In this document: one piece after another, positions 14,916-24,009 of the stretch
How the letters are laid out: every line of letters begins with the position of its first letter
How positions within the stretch are numbered: the first letter of the stretch is position 1
Virus record (IMG/VR): IMGVR_UViG_3300025872_002673
Span: 1 to 33,562 of that record
Direction: 5' to 3' (one strand)
From: a virus
DNA length: 33,562 nt
Program-made: the position numbers and the translations under genes
Notes under the pieces: model-generated
What the model was told of the DNA's origin: nothing
Database searches by the model: none
What the model saw: only the letters and a program-made list of their open reading frames with translations

Positions 14916-15433
14916 GTGGTCTCCGCGATGGTTGTGACGTTGACATTGGCAATGCCTGACTTTCTGACACAACCGACAATGTAGGCATTTGCTGCGACAC
15001 CTGAATTATTTACGGAACCCTGTTCGTAAAAGTAGCAACCCACAAAGTGCGCTCTGGCACCTGCTGTCATTGCCACAGTGTTTGAGAACCTACAATTTGT
15101 GAAAACAACAGATGCCGTTGCTGCAATTGATACTTGCCCACGAAAATCCATGCCTTGACATGTAGTAGTATCGACCGTGAATGTGGTCACGTCTTTGTCA
15201 ATGATACATCCTGGCACACCATCGTACCGTGTTCCATTGACCTCAGTGCCTAACACATGACGCTCACCTGAAAGAAGGTAAGCATTGTTCTCAGCATACG
15301 GACCCACAGTCTGGTTTTTTCTGGTCCTCACATTCAGAGACTGAAGTGTGTAAGAGTCAAAATCCCTTTTCTGTTGGTTGAGCTGATCACGTGGTGCAGC
15401 ATCCACCACACGAATTTCATTGCTTGTTCTCAT
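14912..15433 (-). CDS. 173-aa protein with beta-helix-like repeats, probable virion part
   Basis: After a charged front of 45 residues, the rest is a run of short Val/Thr/Ala/Asn-rich strands with periodic Cys and Phe residues (VVFTNCRF, AHFVGCYF, AYIVGCV), as in right-handed beta-helix folds. The ATG overlaps the stop of the 1029-codon gene. Such small beta-solenoids often trimerise in spikes or tips. The role is inferred from fold and neighbourhood. Confidence 0.5.
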   Translation of the reverse strand: MRTSNEIRVVDAAPRDQLNQQKRDFDSYTLQSLNVRTRKNQTVGPYAENNAYLLSGERHVLGTEVNGTRYDGVPGCIIDKDVTTFTVDTTTCQGMDFRGQVSIAATASVVFTNCRFSNTVAMTAGARAHFVGCYFYEQGSVNNSGVAANAYIVGCVRKSGIANVNVTTIAETT

Positions 15434-18400
15434 GTTGTCGGACGTCCTTTGCGTCTCAGAGCACCAGTCAACCTGACCACTGCTTTTGCCGAGGCAATTC
15501 TGAGTTTTTCCGCCGGGTTCATCATGTGACCGAACAATTGTACCGCAACTCTTTCACCTTTCACATCTGCTGATGCTCTAATTTCATCCTGTGGTGCATC
15601 CCCAATTTCCATGTTGTCAATGTTGGCCTGAGAACCTGGTGATGCCCAAACAATTTGATTGTCAGGTGTTAGACCCCAGATGGGTGGTTGCAAAATTTGT
15701 GCTGGATCTGCAGGAAGTGCCGCAGGTTGCACTCTATCTCTCAGCGTAGTCTTTAGAAATTTGACAATTGCTGTTGGGTTCGTAGTCTTGTGATCCACAA
15801 ACTGTGCTGAGAACTGTTTGTAATTTGTTGTGAACAGAGCATTGAACAATCTGACTGGCCACGAAGACCAGTTCTGACCTGCCAAAGCATCACCGTTATT
15901 AGATCCTGCCAAAACTGTCATGATGCCACGAAGTTTGACAACCGTTTCATCTTCACCGTCAATGCTTTCACCTTGATAGCACCAGTCCACAGCCTGGAAT
16001 TTCTTGTTCTCAGGTTGGTATGATGGGTTGTCTGCAGGTGTGTGTTCTTTCCAGACGTATGCAGGTGTGTAGTAAGTTATGAAAATAGGATCAATTGTGT
16101 ATTCGGCATAGAGGAATGAAATTCCTAAGTCATAGACATTGTCGGTAATTGTTGCTGCCTTACGTTTGAATGCCAGTTCTATCAACTGGTTCTTGAAACG
16201 TGGTGTGAAGTTGAAATATGGCCAACCTGCCCAGGAACCTGCAGGTGCCGCAGAGCCACGAATGTTGATCCAAATAGTGTTACCAGTAGGATCAGGTACG
16301 CCTGCTGCATCTGTCACGTAGACACCTAACGGAGGAAGACCTCCTGGGTTTGCAGTGTTGAGGTTGTATGCTGCCAAAGAACCCAGTCTCTCAGGTGGAA
16401 CATTGTAGATAATTTCTGCACCTGAACCTGGAGGTGCAGGAGTTGGGTTGATGTATGGCTCCCAGTGCGTATTATCAAACCTGAACTTGATCTGAATGTC
16501 TGTCACATTCAAGAAACCAGGAGATGGCAACAAGAAATTTTCCCATGGAACAAAACTGATGGGTTGCCAAACTGGTGAGATGTCAGTAGGTTCTACCTTG
16601 GTGTAAGGTGGAAAGATGTTCGGCCAATTGAACTCATAGTTTGTGGGTATCTTTCTGAGTTTATCAAAGTAAGTCCACGGTTGTTTACGAGTAGTTTCTT
16701 CTACGGGTTCTTCCGCAGTTCCATATTGTTTCTGGTACTCACCAATGACACGTCGTCTGTCTTCTCTGAGGTATTCCAGTGTCCTGTCAACTGCGCCACC
16801 CCTACCAAACTTGCACAGAAAACCTGACTTGACAGTTTGTGACTGGTCAGAAACTGGTGGAGGACTGAGTCCGCCAGGGTTCGTCTGATCGATCCAGTCC
16901 TGTTCCACCTTACCTGCCACGAGGTAAACGTCTTTGGTGAAGTCTGTCAATATCCAAGAGAACGGCATGTTTCTCTGGCCTTTGACAATGGGAAACGGAT
17001 CAAATTCTCCACCAGGATCGAACACTGACACAACAGACTCAAAATTCCACAAGTGCCACATGTCTTCTTCTAAGACCAGGCAAATGTTGAGGACAGGAAT
17101 GTTGAAGAAAATTTGCCTCTTCGTTGGGTTGTATGCAGCATTGACACCTGCCCAAGTGTCTGGAGTCCAGTTGTAGAAAACTATAGGTTGATCTTGAAGA
17201 GCTGGGTTTCCTGCACCGTTTTGAGTGTAGTAGTTCGTCAGTGGGTTTGACATGCCAGACTCTACAAAGAAAATGTCCAGTGGATCACTGATCTTTGAAG
17301 CCGTGACATTGCCATAGTTCTTCCAAATGCCGTTCTTGTCGATCCAAATGACCGCACCATTGACTGTCACCCAGGCATTAGGGTTCAGAATACCTGTGGA
17401 TGAAGACATGGTAGTGACAGTTCCACCAGAGATGATGTCACCAGGAGTCGGATTGTAGTAGTAAGAAGCATTGGCAGTCCACACCACCAAGTTTCCAATG
17501 GTGGGTGCGACACCGATAATTTTAGAAGGAAATGCCTGGACATTCGTAGTGATGATGGCATTTGGAACTTCAGGATCTGAGAAGAAAAGCAGGTTATCTA
17601 CTGCCCAGACAATTCTGTTTCCTAAAGTGCATGCTGCCTGAGGTTTACCGAATGTAGCCTGATCGACATACGTGAGACCCTTGCCTTCGTCAAAGAAAGA
17701 ACCAGGTCTGACTCTGACAGGTGTGCAAACTGGCGACTCAGAATACGGTTCTCTCCAGTCACATGTCGCCTCGGCACCTACCTGTGGCCACCGCTCTCTG
17801 AACTGGTAGTCAGATGCTTTGAAGTCACACGGTGAGTACATCCAAGCACCTGCTCTGGCAGAACCGAAGAAAAGTCTGACTGACCTGTCCTGCCCCTCCA
17901 GTTCTGTGAAGAAGAAATACTCTTCTGCATCATTGTTGAACTGTTGACCGAACTCACCTTCATTGACACCTGCATCGGTCCACGTCTGCCTGTCACTGTT
18001 GCCAGAACCAGGAGCGGCCAGCGATGTCTCATAGTTGCCGTGCCTTCTGAACAACAGGTTCTCTTCCTGTGCTGTGTGATCGTGCAGCACCTCTTCCCAC
18101 ATTTCGTCAGTTGTCAAGTCATAAATTTTGACCACATACAATTTGCGTTTGGAGATGAGTTCATCTTGAGACCCATCTGTCGCAGTCTCAGCAGCGTCAG
18201 AACGTTGCATGTTGGATGGCACCAGTTTTGCTCTCCACACTGAGACCACTTGTTTGTGACCAAAAGAAGTTCTGGTGATGAGGTGAGATCCCAGGTGTTT
18301 TTCTAATCCCAGATCTGCCACCTTCAGTTCATCATCCGGATACTTGCCAGCAGTCAACATGGAGTCCCATTGGCAAATGACACCAGCACCTGGTCTCACT

Positions 18401-18519
18401 TCGAATGAGTCCTTGTTCAGTTGCATGTTCTGAATCCAAGGAACCCCTGAGTCTGCCTTGGATGGAGACATTCCACCTGCGATGATGGACGGCATTTTTG
18501 TCAGTCTGTCTCTTTCCAT
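15430..18519 (-). CDS. Large tail protein, probable tail nozzle (tubular protein B type), 1029 aa
   Basis: The amino-terminal segment (GVPWIQNMQLNKDSFEVRPG) resembles the start of podovirus nozzle or tubular-B proteins, where a Gly-Val...Asn...Arg-Pro-Gly pattern is common. A mid-region with NGAVIWIDKNGIW and other short beta blades fits a propeller-like body. Size (about 1000 aa) and position right after the head-tail adaptor support a distal tail channel protein. A 118-bp gap precedes it. A central tail hub or spike-bearing protein is the main alternative. Confidence 0.5.
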   Translation of the reverse strand: MERDRLTKMPSIIAGGMSPSKADSGVPWIQNMQLNKDSFEVRPGAGVICQWDSMLTAGKYPDDELKVADLGLEKHLGSHLITRTSFGHKQVVSVWRAKLVPSNMQRSDAAETATDGSQDELISKRKLYVVKIYDLTTDEMWEEVLHDHTAQEENLLFRRHGNYETSLAAPGSGNSDRQTWTDAGVNEGEFGQQFNNDAEEYFFFTELEGQDRSVRLFFGSARAGAWMYSPCDFKASDYQFRERWPQVGAEATCDWREPYSESPVCTPVRVRPGSFFDEGKGLTYVDQATFGKPQAACTLGNRIVWAVDNLLFFSDPEVPNAIITTNVQAFPSKIIGVAPTIGNLVVWTANASYYYNPTPGDIISGGTVTTMSSSTGILNPNAWVTVNGAVIWIDKNGIWKNYGNVTASKISDPLDIFFVESGMSNPLTNYYTQNGAGNPALQDQPIVFYNWTPDTWAGVNAAYNPTKRQIFFNIPVLNICLVLEEDMWHLWNFESVVSVFDPGGEFDPFPIVKGQRNMPFSWILTDFTKDVYLVAGKVEQDWIDQTNPGGLSPPPVSDQSQTVKSGFLCKFGRGGAVDRTLEYLREDRRRVIGEYQKQYGTAEEPVEETTRKQPWTYFDKLRKIPTNYEFNWPNIFPPYTKVEPTDISPVWQPISFVPWENFLLPSPGFLNVTDIQIKFRFDNTHWEPYINPTPAPPGSGAEIIYNVPPERLGSLAAYNLNTANPGGLPPLGVYVTDAAGVPDPTGNTIWINIRGSAAPAGSWAGWPYFNFTPRFKNQLIELAFKRKAATITDNVYDLGISFLYAEYTIDPIFITYYTPAYVWKEHTPADNPSYQPENKKFQAVDWCYQGESIDGEDETVVKLRGIMTVLAGSNNGDALAGQNWSSWPVRLFNALFTTNYKQFSAQFVDHKTTNPTAIVKFLKTTLRDRVQPAALPADPAQILQPPIWGLTPDNQIVWASPGSQANIDNMEIGDAPQDEIRASADVKGERVAVQLFGHMMNPAEKLRIASAKAVVRLTGALRRKGRPTT

Positions 18520-18637
18520 TCAAGTCCCTCTCGTGTCTCTCTGGTTCATTCTTTATTCCGATAAAGGTTACCACCATAAAATGAATTTGAGTGTCTCTGA
18601 AATCAACGTCGTAACTCTGGTGACCATTGTCATAATA
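18520..18637 (-). other. 118-bp gap between adaptor and nozzle genes
   Basis: An unusually long gap for this genome. It can encode a 21-codon minus-strand frame (stop TAA, carboxy end ILWW), but no ribosome site at good distance is visible. A weak promoter could also sit here. I do not call a gene. Confidence 0.3.
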
Positions 18638-19366
18638 CTAGTAGGCTCCATAAGGATCATCATCACCCACCCAACGGTTAGCAGGTACCAACCTACCACG
18701 CGTCAGGAATTCTTTGAGCTGGTCACTTCTCATTTTGAGTTGCAATTGCACCTGACTTGAGTCGGCACCGTCTGCAATGGCATAGTTCTTGGCTGCCATC
18801 AAGGCAATGACATCGTGGAACTGAATGAGATCGTCGATCCACTCAGGACCGGGTGGACCAGGAGGAACATTGAGGTTCGACCAATCCACCACCGACTGTG
18901 GAATGTACTCAATTCTGAGGTCGGTGCTTGGAACTTGCTGAAACAACATCTTCGTCCCTTGGATCATGTAACGGTTAGGCCACGTGAAACCAGAAGAGAT
19001 CAGACTTTCGTAAGAGTAGACTGGTTCGTAAATGGTGCCAACTGGAGGTGATGTTCCCTGTGATATTGTGGTCACTCTCATCATCTGTTGCATTCTGTCG
19101 GCATCCAAAGCATTGGGTCCCAGAATTGCATTGAACGGTGCTGCAGTCACAGCTAAATCAAACTCGTTCAATGTGATGACAGGTGTTACCTGAACACGGT
19201 GAAAGATGTTAGGTTCGATATCTGTGACAAAGAAACGAAACTCATCGTAAGCAATTTCTAGAAATTGCGCCACATCTGCCTGAGACATGAAAGTCTGGTC
19301 GGCTTCGTCGATCACCTTACGAAAGTAGTCAGTGACTTGATAGACATATTTCAGGTTAGCAGCCAT
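18638..19366 (-). CDS. Head-tail adaptor (connector) protein, 242 aa
   Basis: The protein follows the portal gene, its ATG overlapping the portal stop (TAATG). The helical amino-terminal part with FMSQADVAQFLEIAYDEF, a beta domain and a carboxy-terminal helical tail match the podovirus adaptor family (T7 gp11 / P22 gp4-like in position and size). It would form a ring beneath the portal to which the tail nozzle binds. AGGAG lies about ten bases upstream. Confidence 0.65.
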   Translation of the reverse strand: MAANLKYVYQVTDYFRKVIDEADQTFMSQADVAQFLEIAYDEFRFFVTDIEPNIFHRVQVTPVITLNEFDLAVTAAPFNAILGPNALDADRMQQMMRVTTISQGTSPPVGTIYEPVYSYESLISSGFTWPNRYMIQGTKMLFQQVPSTDLRIEYIPQSVVDWSNLNVPPGPPGPEWIDDLIQFHDVIALMAAKNYAIADGADSSQVQLQLKMRSDQLKEFLTRGRLVPANRWVGDDDPYGAY

Positions 19367-21291
19367 TATCTAATTGCTCCTGCGTTGCTGGTTATTGCTT
19401 CATTTGTGGGTGCTTCTGCCATTCCTTCAGCAGCCTGTGCAGTCTTATCATAAACAACTCTGTTGGCAGCTTCGGCAGCAACCTGGAACTGAGACATTGG
19501 CGACCTTACGGTTGCAATGTTTTCAGTGGCAGCTCTTTGCCTTGGGAATACCTTCATTCTGTTTTCCAGTTCAGCAGCGAACTGTTCTGGGTTCTGTTGT
19601 TTTGCTGAAGCCAAAGCGATCATCACATCTCTGATGTAATCCTGTCTTTCCTGAGGCAATGAGTAGTACTCATCTGACCTGATAAACTCACCGAAGACCT
19701 TGTTGAAACCTTCAATGTCGTCAGTGGCGAAGACCTCAATTGCAGCACCACGCTTCACAGCATCGAGCATTTCATTGGCATGAGCAATACCTTGCAGAGT
19801 CTCGATCATCCAAGAGTTAGAAGTTCTGAACTCAATTTCCTGCAACGCTTGGTCTTTGTCAATGAGACCTGCCTGGAACAACTGAATGGCTCTGGCTTCT
19901 CTGTCAACTGCATCAGCTTGGAAGAGTGTGTTAGCCTGAATGAAAATTTCTGGCACATCCACAATGTCCTGTGAAGAGACAGAACGGAATACCACGCTGC
20001 CCATGCGGTCGATCATTTTGTACATTCTGGCTTCTGAGTAGTATGCTTTCATGTAGACTAGCACTACTTTTGCCATTTCTTGGCAGGCTTTCTCAATGCC
20101 ATTCTGCGTCATTTGCAAAGTAGAGAGGTCAGAAGCAGTCATTTCCTGAATGGCTTTGCCAGACAAAATACCTACTGCTCTCTTACCCAATGTAGAACCG
20201 TGCACACCAGAGACATCCATGATCTCTGCCTGTAACTGACGAATGTTGTCAATGACATAACTGGGAATGGGTGCTGCAGGAACCTGTTGTGGAGTTCCAC
20301 CTGCCGGGTTGTAGAAAATTTTCTCACCAGCTCTTTTGGTGATGGCATTCGGTGCCACACCAGCACCTTTGGGAATGAGCCACTTAGGGTTGGCCATCAG
20401 TTCAGTGTTCTGTAGAATTTGACCACGAGCGCGGTTGTAGTAAGCTTGCAGTTCTAGCAAAGGTGTCAAAAGACTCAGGCCCCAAACTCTGTTACGAAGT
20501 TCAGTCCACTTGATGTGTTGGCATGGGAAGACTTTCATAGGTGTCTCACCCTCGTAAAGCCACACATCACCTAACACAATGCCGTGGTTGCCTTTCCTAT
20601 CGTAGACTTCAAACACTTCCTGTTTGCCTGGAGGAACATAGTTGGCGTAATAGTAGGAAGTTCCATCCACGTAGGTGGCAGGTCCAGCATCACCAGTGTC
20701 AGTGGTGTGCTCTTCAATGTATTTCTCAATTTCTTTTCGTTTGTCTGGGTATGACTCGATCAGATCTTCCTTTGTGTAGAAGCGCCTGATAGCAACCCAC
20801 CTAGAGTCTCTGGTCTCTACAATGCCACGTTCGTAGAAAAAGTCAAAGGGTTTGATGACCTCAGGACAAATTTTACCCTTGGCTGGATCGTAGTAAGTGT
20901 GAAGAAGCACATTACCACACGGAACAAGCCACTGAACCACTTCATTGATGATCATGGCAATGTCTTCTTCCGCCCAGTAGTAACGAAGTGCCGCCTCAGA
21001 AGACTGAGCTTTGACAATGTCGTCTGCCGAAGGAGAAGCAGGCATTACCACCACACCAGGATAAGCAGCCACTAGTCTCGAAACGAGGTTTCGATAGAGC
21101 GGAAGCAACATGTTGATCGTTGGCAGGTTGTTATTGTCACGGACAGTGAGCCAAGACTGCAAGTTTTTGTCAAAAGAGAGGTGTTGGTTTCCTTCCAAAA
21201 ATTTGAGGTTGAGATCCCACTGTTTCTCTTCTACTGCTTTTGAAGTCTTCGCATCATCGACTTTCGACTTGATGTTGTCAATAAACGGCAT
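19366..21291 (-). CDS. Portal protein
   Basis: 641 aa, a typical length for P22-type portals. The wing/stem signature regions are visible: helical segments around WAEEDIAMIINEVVQWLVPCG near residue 110, then a beta stretch (NVLLHTYYDPAKGK), and a long helical carboxy end rich in Ala, Gln and Glu. The dodecameric portal would be the DNA entry and exit channel and docking site of terminase and adaptor. It follows the glycine-zipper gene and precedes the adaptor, as expected. An AGGGTG ribosome site is present. Confidence 0.82.
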   Translation of the reverse strand: MPFIDNIKSKVDDAKTSKAVEEKQWDLNLKFLEGNQHLSFDKNLQSWLTVRDNNNLPTINMLLPLYRNLVSRLVAAYPGVVVMPASPSADDIVKAQSSEAALRYYWAEEDIAMIINEVVQWLVPCGNVLLHTYYDPAKGKICPEVIKPFDFFYERGIVETRDSRWVAIRRFYTKEDLIESYPDKRKEIEKYIEEHTTDTGDAGPATYVDGTSYYYANYVPPGKQEVFEVYDRKGNHGIVLGDVWLYEGETPMKVFPCQHIKWTELRNRVWGLSLLTPLLELQAYYNRARGQILQNTELMANPKWLIPKGAGVAPNAITKRAGEKIFYNPAGGTPQQVPAAPIPSYVIDNIRQLQAEIMDVSGVHGSTLGKRAVGILSGKAIQEMTASDLSTLQMTQNGIEKACQEMAKVVLVYMKAYYSEARMYKMIDRMGSVVFRSVSSQDIVDVPEIFIQANTLFQADAVDREARAIQLFQAGLIDKDQALQEIEFRTSNSWMIETLQGIAHANEMLDAVKRGAAIEVFATDDIEGFNKVFGEFIRSDEYYSLPQERQDYIRDVMIALASAKQQNPEQFAAELENRMKVFPRQRAATENIATVRSPMSQFQVAAEAANRVVYDKTAQAAEGMAEAPTNEAITSNAGAIR

Positions 21292-21302
21292 TTGTCACCC
21301 TA

Positions 21303-21776
21303 TTACATGCCCATCAGCATTTTGAGTTGATCGTACTTCTCTTTGCTAATTAGGCCAGCAGCGAGTTGTTTGTCCAAATTTTTGATATTTTGTCTGGATG
21401 AGTACACATCTGAGACTGAAGAACCTTGTTTGGCACCTTCCATTCCCATCAATTCACCACCACCTGGCATTTGCATGGCACCGCCAAGTCCTTGAGCAAC
21501 GATATCAGGTGTCACTTCTCCACCACCAATGCCAGCACCCACAGCACCGCCTAGTGCACTGCCTGCCTGGTATCCCATCATGGGGTTACCAGCATAGGCA
21601 CCGATGAGACCACCAGCAATGCCACCGATAATTTTACCGATGTCACCACCTTCTTTGGCGTCTGCCTGCTGCTGTTCTTTCATTCTTTTTTCTGCAGCGT
21701 CACGACGCATGCGTTTCTTTTCGATCTCCGCTTCTGCGTCAGGCAGCATTGCCAGCGCCTTCATGTCAATAGCCAT
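21303..21776 (-). CDS. Glycine-zipper protein between coat and portal genes, 157 aa
   Basis: A basic, Met/Lys/Arg-rich front of 45 residues is followed by a Gly/Ala-rich hydrophobic stretch (residues 46-90, IGGIAGGLIGAYAGNPMMGY) with glycine-zipper spacing. A helical tail ends in DQLKMLMGM. Zipper segments of this kind can insert in membranes. Strong AGGAGG before the ATG. It lies after an intrinsic terminator and before the portal. It might be a minor ejected capsid protein or a membrane-active accessory. No family recognised. Confidence 0.65.
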   Translation of the reverse strand: MAIDMKALAMLPDAEAEIEKKRMRRDAAEKRMKEQQQADAKEGGDIGKIIGGIAGGLIGAYAGNPMMGYQAGSALGGAVGAGIGGGEVTPDIVAQGLGGAMQMPGGGELMGMEGAKQGSSVSDVYSSRQNIKNLDKQLAAGLISKEKYDQLKMLMGM

Positions 21777-21810
21777 TTCGATCCTCCTAGTGACTATACA
21801 GAAAATGCAC

Positions 21811-21870
21811 AGAAAACGAGGAGGCCGACAGTCCAGCAGTACAACTGCCCGTAACTGCCGGCCCCTCGTT
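21811..21870 (-). terminator. Intrinsic terminator after the coat protein gene
   Basis: On the minus strand a long stem begins at AACGAGGGGCCGGCAGT and closes at the matching strand ending in CGTT, about 16 pairs with a bulge and a G-U pair, followed by TTTTC. The stem spans 21815-21870. It lies in the gap after the coat stop codon, so it probably sets a coat-protein-rich transcript and lets only part of transcription run into the portal genes. Confidence 0.7.
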
Positions 21871-21884
21871 TAGACGGTCACTTC

Positions 21885-23147
21885 TTAGAAGTCAATACCG
21901 GTCAGAACACCGTTTGCATTCGGACGCAAGCAGACAGTGTTGTAGTAGATGCGGTAGAAACCTTCGTAGGAGTCCGTCATTGCACCGCCACTGAAAGAAC
22001 GAGCAAGAACGGCGCCGTCGAGATCCGCAAAGCCAGGAGCTTCCAGTTCCGTCAGCTTCCACTCCTTGGGGGTGAGGAAGAAGAATGAACCGAGGAAGCA
22101 GTTCTGAGAAGTACGGAGCGGAATGCCACCGTAACTCAGACCCGTGAAACCACCGTCACCAGTCTTCTTGGAATCGCCAGCCTGCACATACAGGTTAGCA
22201 GCCGCCGTACCGACCAGCAAGGAGGTGTACTCCTGACGCATGATGGGGTTCATCAGGATCAGTTCTGGTGCCATGGAAGAACGCAGTGCAATGCGGTCGA
22301 GGACTGCCTGCATGCGGTCCAGGTTCAGAGCCTGGTAAGCATCAAAGATGACAGGAACGCCACCGTCAGAAACCGTCAGGTGGTTTGAACGAAGTTCGGC
22401 ATTCTGAGGAGCAAGGTTGCTGCGGTCCACACCGAAGTGTGCCTGAGATGCCAGGTTCGTGGTGATACCAGAGGGCTCGTTAGCAGCGCCACCGTCAACC
22501 ACACCAGCAACAACCTGAAGTGCCATGACGACACCAGGAGGAACTGCTGCGGTAGCAGGAGCGGCGTTGAAGGTGATGGAGTCCTGGGTTACAGCGTTGA
22601 TCTGAGCTGCAGCAACCACCGTCTGGTAGTTGTCGAGTCGAACGATGTCGACCGTGTTACCTACACCTAAGAGCAGGTCCTGACGACCTGAGTACTGACG
22701 AGTCGCACCTGCGTTCGTCTTCTCCCAGATGTAACCGATGACTGAACCACCGTGAATGGCGGCCTGGTTGGCACGGATCTTGACGTCCTCCACCAGCTTG
22801 TTCATTTCAGCGTCCACGTAAGAGATGAAGGTGTTAGCTCCAGCCTTAGCAGCGGAAATGGCAGGACCGGTGATGCGGAACTTACCGTAGAGGAACTTGG
22901 CGGAGACGGTCAGTCTCTCGTATCCTTCCTGATCGGTACCAGTTGGCAGAGCACCACCGTCAGAGGTGAAACCCACTGCGGTATTTCTACGAATGTGGAC
23001 AGGAATGATGACCGTCTTGCCTGACCAATCCACGGTGGCCTTTTGAAAGAGGTCGTACACCAGGACTTCCTGGTTGAGCTGTTCGGCGATGGGTCCTAGG
23101 TAGAACTCCTTTAGGATCGCCGATAGGGTTGCGATAGTAGCTGACAT
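21885..23147 (-). CDS. Major capsid (coat) protein
   Basis: A 420-aa protein right after the scaffold gene with a strong AGGAG. It has a helical start (LSAILKEFYLGPIAEQLNQE), a beta/P-loop-like domain and the typical HK97-fold coat pattern of alternating helices and strands. The size fits podovirus coat proteins. It would assemble the icosahedral shell around the scaffold and be the most abundant late protein, consistent with the terminator after it. Subfamily not certain. Confidence 0.82.
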   Translation of the reverse strand: MSATIATLSAILKEFYLGPIAEQLNQEVLVYDLFQKATVDWSGKTVIIPVHIRRNTAVGFTSDGGALPTGTDQEGYERLTVSAKFLYGKFRITGPAISAAKAGANTFISYVDAEMNKLVEDVKIRANQAAIHGGSVIGYIWEKTNAGATRQYSGRQDLLLGVGNTVDIVRLDNYQTVVAAAQINAVTQDSITFNAAPATAAVPPGVVMALQVVAGVVDGGAANEPSGITTNLASQAHFGVDRSNLAPQNAELRSNHLTVSDGGVPVIFDAYQALNLDRMQAVLDRIALRSSMAPELILMNPIMRQEYTSLLVGTAAANLYVQAGDSKKTGDGGFTGLSYGGIPLRTSQNCFLGSFFFLTPKEWKLTELEAPGFADLDGAVLARSFSGGAMTDSYEGFYRIYYNTVCLRPNANGVLTGIDF

Positions 23148-23167
23148 GGTTCAATTTCTCCTCAGGG

Positions 23168-23923
23168 TCATAGCCCTTGTTGTTTTAGATATGCAAGTGC
23201 AGCAGAACGAGCGTCTGCCATCGAGCGCGGCTTGGTCTGTGAGTTAGAAATTGAGGAGGAACCTGTCGACTGTGGTCTTGGAGGTGCTGATGGGGCACGT
23301 TTACCGTGCTTTGCCAGTGCCCTCTCTTCGATCTCAGCAATGAACTGCGAGTAGTCTCGTGCAACTGTGACAAGGTCAATGTCTGGATTCTGAATGCATG
23401 CTGACAACAAGACGGTTTCCGGTACATCCGGAAACTTTTTAGTTATCACTGAAATTTCATTCTCCAGTTCGACCTGCGCAGCTCTCATTTCGAAATTTGC
23501 TATTCTCTGCTCTAGAGCTGATACTTTGTCATCTTCCTGTGGTGCTTCATAAAGAGAAGCAATGTCAGAAAAGATGTCAGGTTCATGCTGATCCCTAGTC
23601 TGGATCTTCCTCGAATTTTCAACTTGGGCTTTCATTTCCGCCAACTGTCTTTCGAGCTCAGCAGTTTTGGCCTTTAGCTGCTTCTTGCTCTCATTGACTT
23701 CTTTGAAACGTTGGTATGGAACTGCGTGCCCTTGCTCATCCTTGTCGTCGGTGGACGAAGCCTCGACTCTCTTTACGTCCGTTTTGTCCTGGAACCTTGT
23801 CTCATCCGCGCGAGTTTCGACTTTTGGTTCATTTTGAACTGGCTGAGCTTTTTCTTCATCTATGTGCATGCTTTGGAACTTCTGTTCTAACGCAGCACGT
23901 GCATCATCTGTCAAAAACGACAT
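23168..23923 (-). CDS. Capsid scaffolding protein
   Basis: A 251-aa protein, strongly charged, with a long helical region (residues 70-110, KKQLKAKTAELERQLAEM) and a Ser/Pro/Gln-rich linker before a short basic carboxy end (MADARSAALAYLKQ), the usual coat-binding form. Position immediately before the coat gene supports the call. It would template procapsid assembly and then leave. AGGAAA serves as ribosome site. No protease-like motif seen, so it is probably not self-cleaved. Confidence 0.75.
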   Translation of the reverse strand: MSFLTDDARAALEQKFQSMHIDEEKAQPVQNEPKVETRADETRFQDKTDVKRVEASSTDDKDEQGHAVPYQRFKEVNESKKQLKAKTAELERQLAEMKAQVENSRKIQTRDQHEPDIFSDIASLYEAPQEDDKVSALEQRIANFEMRAAQVELENEISVITKKFPDVPETVLLSACIQNPDIDLVTVARDYSQFIAEIEERALAKHGKRAPSAPPRPQSTGSSSISNSQTKPRSMADARSAALAYLKQQGL

Positions 23924-24009
23924 GACTATTTCCTTTTACACCCTGAGGTGAATGAACGCCCGATAGAGGCCGGCGGCACCTAAAACTTATACAGATAATT
24001 TGCATCAAA
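23924..24009 (-). other. 86-bp gap between terminase and scaffold genes
   Basis: No gene fits. It contains a GC-rich inverted repeat: AGGTG and CGCC segments near 23942-23960 pair with GGCG and CACCT near 23969-23982. This may slow or direct translation or RNA processing before the scaffold gene. There is no T-run, so it is not a convincing terminator. Confidence 0.35.
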
